The notes beneath the pieces are model-generated. The model had not been told where the DNA came from and did no database searches. It was given only the letters and a program-made list of their open reading frames with translations. A DNA stretch of 64,000 nt, from contig NC_009441.1 in NCBI RefSeq assembly GCF_000016645.1, positions 806,001 through 870,000 on the forward strand. The letters are read 5' to 3'. Below are positions 41,567 to 50,192 of the stretch, piece after piece. The translations under genes were made by a program, and so were the position numbers. The DNA is from Flavobacterium johnsoniae UW101 (GTDB taxonomy: Bacteria; Bacteroidota; Bacteroidia; Flavobacteriales; Flavobacteriaceae). Positions within the stretch are counted from its first letter, which is position 1, and each line of letters begins with the position of its first letter.

Positions 41567-42094
41567 TTATTTTATCAGATTTAACTTTTCTTCAACTTGT
41601 TTAATCTTTACATGCCAATAATCTAAACCTTGCTGATTGGTTACTATTTCCTTTTTGTAATTAGGAGAGATACTGCTTAATTTATGCCAGTTTTTATTTA
41701 AATCCCGTTCTTTTTCCTGTTTTGTTGAAGGTTCAATTCTGGTTCGCCAAAAATCCATATTTTTAAGATATGTCTTTTTTATGCCTTCAAAACACTCGAT
41801 TAATTTTTCTTTTGAATTTGGAATATAACCTGGTCCGCTGCAGCCACAGGAATGAAATGTAATACCAACAGAATATAAGCTTTTAAGATGTTCCCATTTT
41901 TTTACGTCGTCTTTCTTAGGCGATTCAAAATCAAGTCCTATGTTTGCCATTAATTCTCCACATTGCGGACATTTGGCTTCAAAAATCGATGTTTCTCCCT
42001 TTTTAATATCACCCATTAATCTTCTTTTAAATGTTTTTCGACAATTAAAACAAGCATAATGAGGTTTATAGGATACCATTGCGTATCTGCACAT
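41567..42094 (-). CDS. Zinc-ribbon hypothetical protein
   Basis: This 175-residue cytoplasmic protein has two Cys pairs, CFNCRKTFKR (about residues 15-18) and KCPQCGELM (about 40-43), giving a four-Cys zinc ribbon. A further SCGCSGPGY motif follows near residue 83, and the C-terminal half is helical and charged. An internal ATG at 42079 would start just before the first Cys pair and is an alternative. No family function is known to me. Confidence 0.65.
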   Translation of the reverse strand: MCRYAMVSYKPHYACFNCRKTFKRRLMGDIKKGETSIFEAKCPQCGELMANIGLDFESPKKDDVKKWEHLKSLYSVGITFHSCGCSGPGYIPNSKEKLIECFEGIKKTYLKNMDFWRTRIEPSTKQEKERDLNKNWHKLSSISPNYKKEIVTNQQGLDYWHVKIKQVEEKLNLIK

Positions 42095-42112
42095 TTTCTT
42101 TAGTTTTTAGTC

Positions 42113-42176
42113 TTAGTTTTCAGTGACAGTTTCCAGTCTCAAAAGCTGAGGAACTGAGACTGCGACTGTCAACTAA
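42113..42176. repeat. Inverted CAGT-word hairpin
   Basis: The left arm (42113-42141, TTAGTTTTCAGTGACAGTTT...) and the right arm (42147-42176, ...GACTGCGACTGTCAACTAA) pair at about 22 of 29 positions across a 5-base loop. It uses the same CAGT word as 39837-39962. It fills the gap between two minus-strand genes and ends four bases before the 42181 stop. Confidence 0.7.
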
Positions 42177-42180
42177 AAAA

Positions 42181-42537
42181 CTACTCAATCAATTTTCTTT
42201 CTAAAAAGTAATTCACGATTGCTTCTTTCATTAAAACCGATTGTTCACCAGCTTTTAACGGCGGGAGTTGTTCTTTTATTTTATAGTGCGGCCAGCCTTC
42301 GGCATCAAAAAAGTCAAATTCGTAATATCCGTATGGTTCTAACAATCGGCAGATGGCAATATGCATCAGATTTAATTTTTCATCTTTTTTGAATTCACGG
42401 TGTAGTTTTCCGAGTTCCTGAACTCCAATTAGGTAAATTATGGCATCCAAATCTAAGTCTTCGCCCTGCGAAAATTGATTGGAAAGTATATCGACGAGCT
42501 TTTCCCAGCGCTCTTTTAATTGTATATCTCTAGACAT
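42181..42537 (-). CDS. Conserved hypothetical protein
   Basis: This 118-residue cytoplasmic protein is conserved in style with flavobacterial hypothetical proteins. It is helical at the N-terminus (ERWEKLVDILSNQF), has an acidic EDLDLDAIIYLIGVQELG segment and a YGYYEFDFFDAEGWPHYK motif near residue 75. There is no signal peptide or recognisable catalytic motif. It has its own likely promoter (-7 at 42634-42641). Function is unknown. Confidence 0.65.
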   Translation of the reverse strand: MSRDIQLKERWEKLVDILSNQFSQGEDLDLDAIIYLIGVQELGKLHREFKKDEKLNLMHIAICRLLEPYGYYEFDFFDAEGWPHYKIKEQLPPLKAGEQSVLMKEAIVNYFLERKLIE

Positions 42538-42542
42538 TGTAT

Positions 42543-42626
42543 GATTTTAGATTGTTGATTTTAGATATTAGATTGTTTAAAAATTCAATTCTGAAGGGGC
42601 AGAATTACAATCTGAACTCTAAAATT
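42543..42626. repeat. GATTxxx heptamer array with inner hairpin
   Basis: Five words in register, GATTTTA, GATTGTT, GATTTTA, GATATTA and GATTGTT (42543-42577), are followed by an inner hairpin AATTCTG/CAGAATT and a right arm containing ACAATCT and AACTCTAAAAT. It lies in the leader of the 42181 gene, between its promoter and start codon, so it would be transcribed. Confidence 0.7.
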
Positions 42627-42633
42627 TGATTTG

Positions 42634-42641
42634 CAAAGATA
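42634..42641 (-). promoter_or_regulatory. Promoter -7 box of the 42181 gene
   Basis: On the minus strand TATCTTTG is an exact consensus match, 97 bases upstream of the start codon; the leader between contains the GATT heptamer array. Confidence 0.55.
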
Positions 42642-42746
42642 CACAGTTCAATACATTGCACCTAAAAAAATTAACACATACAAAAATACTACTACAAAAA
42701 CCTCTCAACCTTTGTCACTATCAAGCATTGAACCTGAAAAAAGATA

Positions 42747-42754
42747 TATCTTTG
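42747..42754 (+). promoter_or_regulatory. Promoter -7 box of cvpA
   Basis: TATCTTTG lies 27 bases before the cvpA start codon, with TTG 16 bases upstream (42728-42730). Confidence 0.6.
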
Positions 42755-42780
42755 CGCCTCATTAAACACCAAACCAAAAC

Positions 42781-43329
42781 ATGAGTTTTTTTGATATTAT
42801 TGTAGCCGCACTTTTAGGTTATAGTTTATATAAAGGCATTAAAAACGGACTTTTTGTTGAAGTCGCTTCTTTTATTTCTTTGCTATTAGGAATTTATCTT
42901 GCCATAAAGTTTTCTTCATTAATGAGCGAAATGATTTCAAAACATGTTTCTTGGAATCCTACCAATATCCAGATTACGGCTTTTATTCTAACTTTTATTC
43001 TGGTTGTAATTGGCGTTTATTTTCTGGCAAAAATATTAACCGGAATTGCCGATTTTGCCATGCTTGGCTGGATGAACAAACTTGGAGGCGGATTTTTCAG
43101 GGTTCTAAAAACTATTCTTATTCTAAGTATATTTATTGCTTTGTTTGAGAAAATTAATTTCAATAATACTTTCGCCAAAAAGGAAACTTTAGATAATACT
43201 ATTTTTTATAATCCGGTTAAAAAAGTCGCTGCTTTTGTATATCCGTCAATTGAAAAATGGTACGACACTTTTAAAAAAGAACATTCTGAAAAAGCAGAAG
43301 AAAAAGAGCAAGCTACAAACAAGGAATAA
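42781..43329 (+). CDS. CvpA family membrane protein
   Basis: This 182-residue inner-membrane protein has four hydrophobic segments (about residues 5-20, 27-45, 62-85 and 103-120). It has the family GYSLYKGIKNGLFVEVASFISLLLGIYLA N-terminal region and the GWMNKLGGGFFRVLKT motif between helices three and four. The C-terminus is a charged tail rich in Lys and Glu. CvpA homologues are linked to colicin V export and envelope stress; the mechanism is unclear. Confidence 0.85.
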   Translation: MSFFDIIVAALLGYSLYKGIKNGLFVEVASFISLLLGIYLAIKFSSLMSEMISKHVSWNPTNIQITAFILTFILVVIGVYFLAKILTGIADFAMLGWMNKLGGGFFRVLKTILILSIFIALFEKINFNNTFAKKETLDNTIFYNPVKKVAAFVYPSIEKWYDTFKKEHSEKAEEKEQATNKE

Positions 43330-43341
43330 TGCATTTTGTCA

Positions 43342-43361
43342 GGCTGAGCGAAGTCGAAGCC
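43342..43361. repeat. REP-like palindrome
   Basis: GGCTGAGCGAAGTCGAAGCC is an imperfect palindrome just after cvpA. I have the impression that it matches a widely dispersed bacterial intergenic sequence, but could not check. Confidence 0.5.
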
Positions 43362-43379
43362 TCTCGTTTACAAATCAAC

Positions 43380-44016
43380 AAACCCGACAGGTTTCAAAAA
43401 CCTGTCAGGTTTATTATTAGAAAATCTCAGCGAGGCGATATATTTATAGAAATTAAACCGTCCAAATGTAAAGAGCTCCAGCAAAGTGAAATATTTGAAT
43501 TGTAAATAATTTATATGTCGCTCCGCAGGAGCTTTATATTGTAAATATCTATTTTATTCTATTAATATTTCGCTTCTCCGAAGCTCTCCTAAAACACAAA
43601 ACCCGTCAGTTTTTAAAACCTGTCGGGTTTATTATTAGAAAGCCTCAGCGAGGCGATATATTTATAGAAATTAAACCGTCCGAATGTTAAGAGCTCCAGC
43701 AAAGTGAAATATTTGAATTGTAAATAATTTATATGTCGCTCCTCTGGAGCTTTATATTGTAAATATCTATTTTATTCTATTAATATTTCGCTTCTCCGAA
43801 GCTTGTATAAAAAAATAAACCCGACAGGTTTCAAAAACCTGTCGGGTTTGTTATTAAAAGCCTCAGCGAGGCGATATATTTATAGAAATTAAACCGTCCG
43901 AATGTAAAGAGCTCCAGCGGAGCGATATATTTGATTGTGAAAATTATATGTCGCTCCACAGGAGCTTTATAATGTAAACATCTATTTTACTCTATTAATA
44001 TTTCGCTTCTCCGAAT
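43380..44016. repeat. Three tandem copies of a 218-base palindromic element
   Basis: Copies begin at about 43380, 43599 and 43817. Each starts with the hairpin AAACCCGACAGGTTT...AACCTGTCGGGTTT, then CTCAGCGAGGCGATATATTTAT, then AAACCGTCC, then an inner pair AGCTCCAGC...GGAGCT and ends with AATATTTCGCTTCTCCGAAGC. Nested arms make each copy a long branched palindrome. Copy 3 keeps the best inner pairing (AGCTCCAGCGGAGCGA with TCGCTCCACAGGAGCT). The block has no gene and ends two bases before the GH95 stop codon. The leading hairpin recurs alone at 54114. Confidence 0.85.
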
Positions 44017-44018
44017 CT

Positions 44019-46427
44019 TTAAAAATTAATTTCTTTTTTCTCTCCTTTTTTCAAAACAATCTCTTGCTTTTTATCACCAAAAATCAAAGTTGTTTTTCCC
44101 CCTGTTTTAGAAGAGATTACAACATGAGTTAGATTTTTATTACTCCATGCCATTTCAATTTCAAACCCGCCTCTGGCGCAGATTCCTTTTACAGAACCTT
44201 CTGCCCAGGCATCTGGCAAAGCAGGTAATAATCGAATTTCATTTTCATCTGACTGAACTAACATTTCCGCAACCGCAGCTGCACCTCCAAAATTACCATC
44301 AATTTGAAATGGCGGATGTGCATCGAATAAATTTGGGTATGTTCCTCCTCCTCTTCTTGGTTTTTCCGTTTTCTTTCCGTCAGGATCTACATAACGAAGT
44401 AATTCTCGGAACATTTTATAAGCGCGGTTTCCGTCCCAAAGTCTTGCCCACAGATTAATTCTCCAGCCTTTTGACCAGCCGGTTGTTTCATCTCCTTTTA
44501 TTTCTAACGTTTTTTTAGAGGCTTCAGCCAAATCCGGAGTTTTTAAAGGCGTAATATGATCGCCTGGAAAAAGTCCGAATAACTGCGATTGATGGCGATG
44601 TTTTGGATCCTGATCATCCCAGTCAAAATACCATTCCTGCAGATTTCCTTTTTTACCAATTTGATACGGATGTAATTTTGAAAGTACTGTTTCTAATTTT
44701 ACTCTAAAAGAAGCATCTGTATTCAGCACTTTTGACGCTTTTATGGTTTTATCGAAACATTCGCGAATCATAGCTAAATCTGCCGTTCCTCCGTAAAATG
44801 TCGCACCCACAAAACCATCTTCCAGTTTGTATTGGTTTTCTGGGGAAGTGGATGGCGATGTAATTAAATTTCCTTTTTTATCGGTTACAAGCCAGCCCAA
44901 ACAAAATTCGGCAGCACCTTTCATTAACGGATAACCTTCTTTTTTTAAGTATGTTTCGTCTTGTGTAAAAATATAGTGTTCCCAAATATGAGTACTCAGC
45001 CAGGCACCCGCCATTGGCCAGCAAGCCCACATTGGATCTTCTTTTCCAAACTGCCCAACAGGATTGGTCATTGCCCAGATATCTGAATTATGCGCTGCAG
45101 CCCAGCCTTTATCTACTCCATAAAAAGTCTTTGCCGTAACTTTTCCTGTTACCGAAAGGTTTTTAATGAAACTCAAAAGCGATTTGTGCATTTCTGAAAG
45201 ATTGGTGTTTTCTGCCAGCCAATAGTTTTCTTCCAGATTAATATTCATTGTATAATTACTGCTCCAGGGCGGACTTAAATGCAGATTCCAAAGTCCCTGC
45301 AGATTTGCCGGTACTCCAAGTGTTCTTGAAGAGCTGATTAATAAATACCGACCGTAATTAAAATACAATATTTCGAGATTTTTATCTTCATTTCCGTCTG
45401 CATAACGCAATAAACGCTCGTCTGTTGGCAAATCAGGAGCGGTTGTTTTGCCTAAATTTAAGTCAACGCGATTATAAAATTTTTGATAATCGGCAATATG
45501 AGATTCTTTTATTTTGTCGAATGGTTTTTCAAAAGCTTTATTCAGGTTTTGTGCCGCAATTGCTATATCGTCTAAACCTTCTGATGCCGGATTTTTATCA
45601 AAACCATTAAAACTTGTTGCGACAGAAACGTAAATAATCGCTTCTGTTGCGTCTTTTAAGGTTAAGGTTTCTCTCGAACTTGTAATTTTTCCGTCGGTTT
45701 TTTTGATTTGAACTAAACCTGTAAATCGTGTACCTCTATCTTTTAGGGCTAGATATTTTGGCAGTACATTGTATCCTGCATTTTCATGAATTGGCGCAGA
45801 ACCAGTCATAACCAAGATATTATTTCGTACTTCTACATTAGATTTTAAAAGGCTTTTTAAATTGATATCAAAATTTAAAGCTCCTTTTTGATCGGCAGTT
45901 AATTTAATTATCATGATTTGGTCTTGTGCCGAAACAAAATACTCTCGTGTATATTTTATACCGGCCATTTCATAACTTACTTTTGATACGGCGTTTGAAA
46001 TATCCAGTTCTCTGCGATAATTTACAGCTTTTCCTTTTTCAGAATTATTGATTTCCAGTGTTCCTAAAGGCGCATACGATTCGGAGTTTTTTCCTTGTAC
46101 TTTTTTATTTAATTCTTCGGCCAGTTTGTAGTTTTCGTTTTGCAATGTTTCGCGAATCGCTGGAATATTTTTATAAGCTTCCGGATTCATATTTGCATTT
46201 ACGGGTTCACCTGACCAAAGTGTAATGTCATTCAAATAAATTTTATCTGAATTTACACCTCCAAAAACTGTCGAGCCCATTTTTCCGTTTCCTAAAACCA
46301 AACTTTCTTCAAAAAATTCTGCGGGTTGTTTGTACCATAAAACATTTTTTGATTGTGCCAAAATGTTTGTATAATAAGATGTGAGAAGTAAGATGAAAAA
46401 TGTTTTTTTGATAAGGGTTGAATTCAT
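44019..46427 (-). CDS. GH95 family glycoside hydrolase (alpha-L-fucosidase / alpha-L-galactosidase type)
   Basis: This exported enzyme of 802 residues belongs to the GH95 family, which removes terminal alpha-1,2-linked L-fucose or L-galactose by inversion. It has a signal peptide (YYTNILAQS), the N-terminal super-sandwich beginning LWYKQPAEFFEESLVLGNGKMGSTVFGGV, then the (alpha/alpha)6 barrel with YTMNINLEENYWLAE and FQIDGNFGGAAAVAEML. It is the distal gene of the polysaccharide locus. In xyloglucan degradation it would trim fucosylated side chains. Confidence 0.93.
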   Translation of the reverse strand: MNSTLIKKTFFILLLTSYYTNILAQSKNVLWYKQPAEFFEESLVLGNGKMGSTVFGGVNSDKIYLNDITLWSGEPVNANMNPEAYKNIPAIRETLQNENYKLAEELNKKVQGKNSESYAPLGTLEINNSEKGKAVNYRRELDISNAVSKVSYEMAGIKYTREYFVSAQDQIMIIKLTADQKGALNFDINLKSLLKSNVEVRNNILVMTGSAPIHENAGYNVLPKYLALKDRGTRFTGLVQIKKTDGKITSSRETLTLKDATEAIIYVSVATSFNGFDKNPASEGLDDIAIAAQNLNKAFEKPFDKIKESHIADYQKFYNRVDLNLGKTTAPDLPTDERLLRYADGNEDKNLEILYFNYGRYLLISSSRTLGVPANLQGLWNLHLSPPWSSNYTMNINLEENYWLAENTNLSEMHKSLLSFIKNLSVTGKVTAKTFYGVDKGWAAAHNSDIWAMTNPVGQFGKEDPMWACWPMAGAWLSTHIWEHYIFTQDETYLKKEGYPLMKGAAEFCLGWLVTDKKGNLITSPSTSPENQYKLEDGFVGATFYGGTADLAMIRECFDKTIKASKVLNTDASFRVKLETVLSKLHPYQIGKKGNLQEWYFDWDDQDPKHRHQSQLFGLFPGDHITPLKTPDLAEASKKTLEIKGDETTGWSKGWRINLWARLWDGNRAYKMFRELLRYVDPDGKKTEKPRRGGGTYPNLFDAHPPFQIDGNFGGAAAVAEMLVQSDENEIRLLPALPDAWAEGSVKGICARGGFEIEMAWSNKNLTHVVISSKTGGKTTLIFGDKKQEIVLKKGEKKEINF

Positions 46428-46457
46428 TTTGCTGCGTTTTAAATATTACCGATCAGA

Positions 46458-46540
46458 TGTTCCCACGGAACAATATTGCATTTTTAATTTTTACTGCGGA
46501 TTTCATCCGCTGCTACCGATGAATTGTTCCTAACGGAACA
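46458..46540. repeat. REP-like TTCC-NNN-GGAA palindromes
   Basis: TGTTCCCACGGAACA (46458-46472), GCGGATTTCATCCGC (46496-46510) and TGTTCCTAACGGAACA (46525-46540) occur in the gap between the GH95 and esterase genes. The first and third are inner variants of the palindromes at 19538-19610. Confidence 0.65.
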
Positions 46541-46601
46541 TTTTAATTTATTTTTCATTCAAACAAGTTTTGAAAACCGTTCAAATTATCCTTTACTTCT
46601 C

Positions 46602-46636
46602 ACTAATTACTAAGGACTAATTACTATTTACTCACT
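46602..46636. repeat. ACTAxxx heptamer array at the end of the esterase gene
   Basis: ACTAATT, ACTAAGG, ACTAATT, ACTATTT and ACTCACT run in register. The array overlaps the last three codons and the stop of the esterase gene, as the right arm at 14441 does for the four-helix-bundle gene. Confidence 0.6.
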
Positions 46637-48570
46637 TTGTATTTTTCGCCGGCAGTAATCATTTCCCAATTATCGGTTCTGAATTGTGATGCAGGAAATT
46701 TTTCTTTGTTGAAAAGATTGATCTGTGTATCATCATCTGCCCAGCCATAATGAACAGCAAGTGGATTTTGAACTTTATCGCTCGAAACAATTACTTTGTT
46801 GTCTTTTATAATGGCTTTTGCAGAATGAAAAACTTTGTCTGCACCTGCAATTTCAAATCCTTTTAACTCATCGTTATTTGGCGTTGATAATCCGCTGCCA
46901 ATATTGTCAAAAGTTAAAACAATCTGATTCCCTTTTATTTCCTGAGATTTATAAACTGGTCCACTGTGAATTTGTTTTTTACCATAAATGTTGTTCATCG
47001 CAATCGCAGCCAAACGCAATCCAATATCTTGTTTGTTGGTTGGATGAATATCTTTTGCGTTTCCAATATCGGTTGTAACCGCCATTCCTGTGTTTGGGAG
47101 TTTTAAAGTTTCAGACTGTGCTTCTCGAAGTTCTGCCCAACGGCTTCCTTTTTGGCTGTTGCCGCCAAACTCATCAAAGGTTGACAATTGAACGAAATAA
47201 AACGGAAAGTTTCCTTGTTTGAATTTTGTTCTCCAGTCAGTTATCATCAGCGGAAATGACTTTTTATATTGTTCTGCCCTCCATACATTAGCTTCTCCCT
47301 GATACCATAAAACACCCTGAAACGCGTACGGCACTAACGGATTTACCATGGCATTGTATAATAATGAAGGATAACTATTAGGCGAAACTTCGATTCTTAC
47401 TTTTACAATATTAAATTTCCAAAGTCCTTCCAGAGATACATTTGAGTCTTTAAAATCGATTTTTAAATCGGCTGGATCACCATAAATTCCGCCGCCGCCG
47501 CTGTAATCTGTAATTCTAACAGCAATCACGTTTGTTCCTTCTTTTAAAACATTGGCTGGAATTTTATAAATTCTTAGTTTGTCCCAAAGGTTATTGGTTC
47601 CTACTTCTACTCCGTTTACATACGTTTTGTCTTCATCGTCTACTTTTGCTAAATGTAAAACGGCTTCTTTTTTAGCTTGTTCGGCAGTTAGAACAATCGT
47701 TTTTCGCATCCAGACAATTCCATCAATATTTCCAATCTGCTGGTTTTCCCAAAGTGAAGGCACTTTTATTTCCGGCCAGTTTTTATCCTGAAAATCCGGC
47801 TTTTTAAATTGATCTTCGTTTTCCATTGAAATATCAAAACTCTGCACTTTTTTCAGATTGTCTAAAATTGATTTTTTATAGCTTTCAAAAACTGCATCAA
47901 TATCTACAACCGGAACATCGGCTATCATCGATTTAAATTCATCACTGTTTTGAAATGCTTCACGGCTTGTCCAGGTTTCCACATTAGTTCCTCCCCAGGA
48001 AGTATTTATGATTCCTATTGGAATTTTTAATTCTGAATATAATTTTCTGGCAAAGTAATATCCAACAGCTGTAAAATTACCAACAGTTTCTTTGTTTGCC
48101 GTTTCCCATTTTCCAGCTTTTAAATCGTCTTTTGGTTTTCCGCTTAAATCCTGCGCCACTCCAAAATGACGAATCATAGGATAATTTGAATCTGCAATTT
48201 CTTTTTCGGCATTCATGGTTTTGAAAACCTGAAATTCCATATTCGATTGTCCGCTGCAAATCCATACTTCACCAACCAAAACATTTTTGATCGTGATTGT
48301 ATTTTTTCCAATTATAATCAACTCAAAAGGTCCGCCGGCTTTTTCTGATTTTAAATTAAGAGTCCATTTTCTATTTTTATCAGCTGTGGTTTTTTGGATT
48401 TGTTTGTTAAAATGGACTTCTATTTTTTCATCAGCATCAGCAAAACCCCAAATTGGAATTTGTTTGCCTCTTTGGAGCACCATTCCATCTGAAAACAATA
48501 AAGGCATTTTTACATTAGCGCTTGCAAAAACGCTAAATATCAGCAAAATAACCATTAAATACTTTTTCAT
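46624..48570 (-). CDS. Sialate O-acetylesterase-like carbohydrate esterase (SGNH fold)
   Basis: This exported esterase of 648 residues removes acetyl groups from sugars. The nucleophile Ser lies in WICSGQSNMEFQV (about residue 107) and the Asp-His pair in AKDIHPTNKQD near residue 540. A beta-sandwich insertion (about 255-385, with VDDEDKTYVNGVEVG) splits the hydrolase domain, as in sialate-acetylesterase relatives. The ATG at 48570 is chosen because the longer frame starts at TTG. In this locus it probably deacetylates plant hemicellulose and not sialic acid. Confidence 0.88.
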   Translation of the reverse strand: MKKYLMVILLIFSVFASANVKMPLLFSDGMVLQRGKQIPIWGFADADEKIEVHFNKQIQKTTADKNRKWTLNLKSEKAGGPFELIIIGKNTITIKNVLVGEVWICSGQSNMEFQVFKTMNAEKEIADSNYPMIRHFGVAQDLSGKPKDDLKAGKWETANKETVGNFTAVGYYFARKLYSELKIPIGIINTSWGGTNVETWTSREAFQNSDEFKSMIADVPVVDIDAVFESYKKSILDNLKKVQSFDISMENEDQFKKPDFQDKNWPEIKVPSLWENQQIGNIDGIVWMRKTIVLTAEQAKKEAVLHLAKVDDEDKTYVNGVEVGTNNLWDKLRIYKIPANVLKEGTNVIAVRITDYSGGGGIYGDPADLKIDFKDSNVSLEGLWKFNIVKVRIEVSPNSYPSLLYNAMVNPLVPYAFQGVLWYQGEANVWRAEQYKKSFPLMITDWRTKFKQGNFPFYFVQLSTFDEFGGNSQKGSRWAELREAQSETLKLPNTGMAVTTDIGNAKDIHPTNKQDIGLRLAAIAMNNIYGKKQIHSGPVYKSQEIKGNQIVLTFDNIGSGLSTPNNDELKGFEIAGADKVFHSAKAIIKDNKVIVSSDKVQNPLAVHYGWADDDTQINLFNKEKFPASQFRTDNWEMITAGEKYKVSK

Positions 48571-48600
48571 ATCCTGCAATTTAAAATAGTTAAAATCAAA

Positions 48601-48663
48601 TTAGTGATATAAATAAAAATAAATTCAAAGCTGTTTTTAAATTTAAATTACTTATATCACTAA
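48601..48663. repeat. 12-base inverted repeat between the esterase and GH5 genes
   Basis: TTAGTGATATAA (48601-48612) and TTATATCACTAA (48652-48663) are perfect complements around an AT-rich 39-base loop. The hairpin lies between two same-strand genes and could slow or process the transcript. Confidence 0.6.
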
Positions 48664-48682
48664 TATAATTTAGAAAGTTTTT

Positions 48683-50191
48683 TTATTGTAATCCTTCTTT
48701 TAAAGCCGTCAAAGCCTGTGAGTCAAAAACAGTATTATCGCTTCTTTTAAAAATTCCAAAACTATTATCGCCTGTACTTCCTTCGTCCCAATAAAAAGGT
48801 AATAATCCGTTTGCACGAGCTGTTTTTACCACCGTTTTTAAGTAATACGCTCTTGATGCTAAATGTAAAGTTAAAGCATCTCCGGTTAGACTTGTTCTTC
48901 TGATTGCTCCAAATTCTCCTAATAAGACCGGAATTCCTTTATCTACAAACTGAGTTTTCATTAACTTGAAATTTTTCTCTAAGTCTGCTTCTTCTCCCCA
49001 GTTTGCATTTCTTTCTGTATCGGTTGCTGAATGGTAGCCTGATCCCCAATAGTAAAACATTTTACCCCAGGATTCATCTTTTGTTAAACCTGCAAAATTC
49101 CATGGCGTATAATAATGAACCTCAACCATCATTCTATTTGCGGCTGTATCTGTTGGCAAAACGGTCATTAATTTATTTGTTTTTTCAATGTCGGTTGTTG
49201 GTCCCTGAACCACTAAAGTACGATACGCATTTTTTCCTCCTGTAGAACGAACAGCGTCAATAAACGTTTGGTGATAGGATGTTAAAACTGCCATTTGTGC
49301 AGCATCTTCAACAGCAGGTTCATTGGCACTTGCAAAAAGTAAATGCTCGTCAAAGTCACGTAAATGGGTGGCTATCTGTTCCCAGAAAGCCTTTTGTTTG
49401 GCGTTAGTTTCTTCTTTTTTGGCTTCGGTAATATTGTTTTCCAGCCAGCCGCCGTCCCAGTGAATGTTTACCAAAACATACATGTCATTATCTACACAAT
49501 ATTGTACAACTTCTTTCACTCGGTTCAGCCAGGCAGTTTGAATTTGTGCAGTTGAAGCATTCGCTAAATTTTGATTCCATGAACACGGAATTCGAATGGC
49601 ATTAAAGCCATTTGCCTTTACAGCATCGATTAAAGCTTTTGTAACTTTTGGATTTCCCCAAGCGGTTTCTCCGCCAGTTGCTTCCATTGTGTTGCCAATG
49701 TTCCAGCCTAATTTTATTTTTGCGGCTAACTGTACTGCATTACTTGACATTCCGGTTTGGTCTGCAGCAATTGGATTTGTATTATAGCTTGGATATAAAC
49801 CTGGAGCTGCTGCGCCTCCTGCCTGAGAAACTGCAATTTGTATTGGCGAGGTTTCATCAGAAGTAATTGTTATAACAGCTGTTCTTGCTTCTTTTCCGGT
49901 ATTTTCTAAAGCTGTAATTTTAACTAAAACTGATCCTGTAACACCAGAAGTCTGACTTAGTTCGAGCCATTTAGTATCGGCACTGCTGATTTTCCATGTT
50001 CTGGCATTTGTTGTCACTTTTATGTTGACATCGTTTCCTGTGTTGGCAAAATCAATTTTATTAGTATCAACCGTAAGTGTTTTTTCGGCTGTTTTCTCTG
50101 CTTCTTCTTTATCTGAACTGCAAGCCCAAATACTTAAAAAAGAAAAACATAATACAAAACTAAACAGGTAACCTTTGATGATCTTTTCCAT
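48683..50191 (-). CDS. GH5 endoglucanase with BACON domain (xyloglucanase type)
   Basis: This surface lipoprotein of 502 residues (signal LSIWACSSDKE, Cys24) has an N-terminal BACON domain (about 38-130, with TRTAVITITSDE and IQIAVSQAG) and a GH5 barrel (about 145-500). Catalytic Glu residues are in ASANEPAVED (acid/base) and VLLGEFGAIRR (nucleophile). The layout is that of the secreted endo-xyloglucanase that opens Bacteroidota xyloglucan loci (GH5 subfamily 4). It would cut the backbone at the cell surface. Subfamily is inferred from motifs and context. Confidence 0.92.
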   Translation of the reverse strand: MEKIIKGYLFSFVLCFSFLSIWACSSDKEEAEKTAEKTLTVDTNKIDFANTGNDVNIKVTTNARTWKISSADTKWLELSQTSGVTGSVLVKITALENTGKEARTAVITITSDETSPIQIAVSQAGGAAAPGLYPSYNTNPIAADQTGMSSNAVQLAAKIKLGWNIGNTMEATGGETAWGNPKVTKALIDAVKANGFNAIRIPCSWNQNLANASTAQIQTAWLNRVKEVVQYCVDNDMYVLVNIHWDGGWLENNITEAKKEETNAKQKAFWEQIATHLRDFDEHLLFASANEPAVEDAAQMAVLTSYHQTFIDAVRSTGGKNAYRTLVVQGPTTDIEKTNKLMTVLPTDTAANRMMVEVHYYTPWNFAGLTKDESWGKMFYYWGSGYHSATDTERNANWGEEADLEKNFKLMKTQFVDKGIPVLLGEFGAIRRTSLTGDALTLHLASRAYYLKTVVKTARANGLLPFYWDEGSTGDNSFGIFKRSDNTVFDSQALTALKEGLQ

Positions 50192-50192
50192 T

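Noticed and set aside
43380..44016. CRISPR array
   Set aside because: Repeats are about 218 bases, tandem and without unique spacers; they are palindromic extragenic elements.
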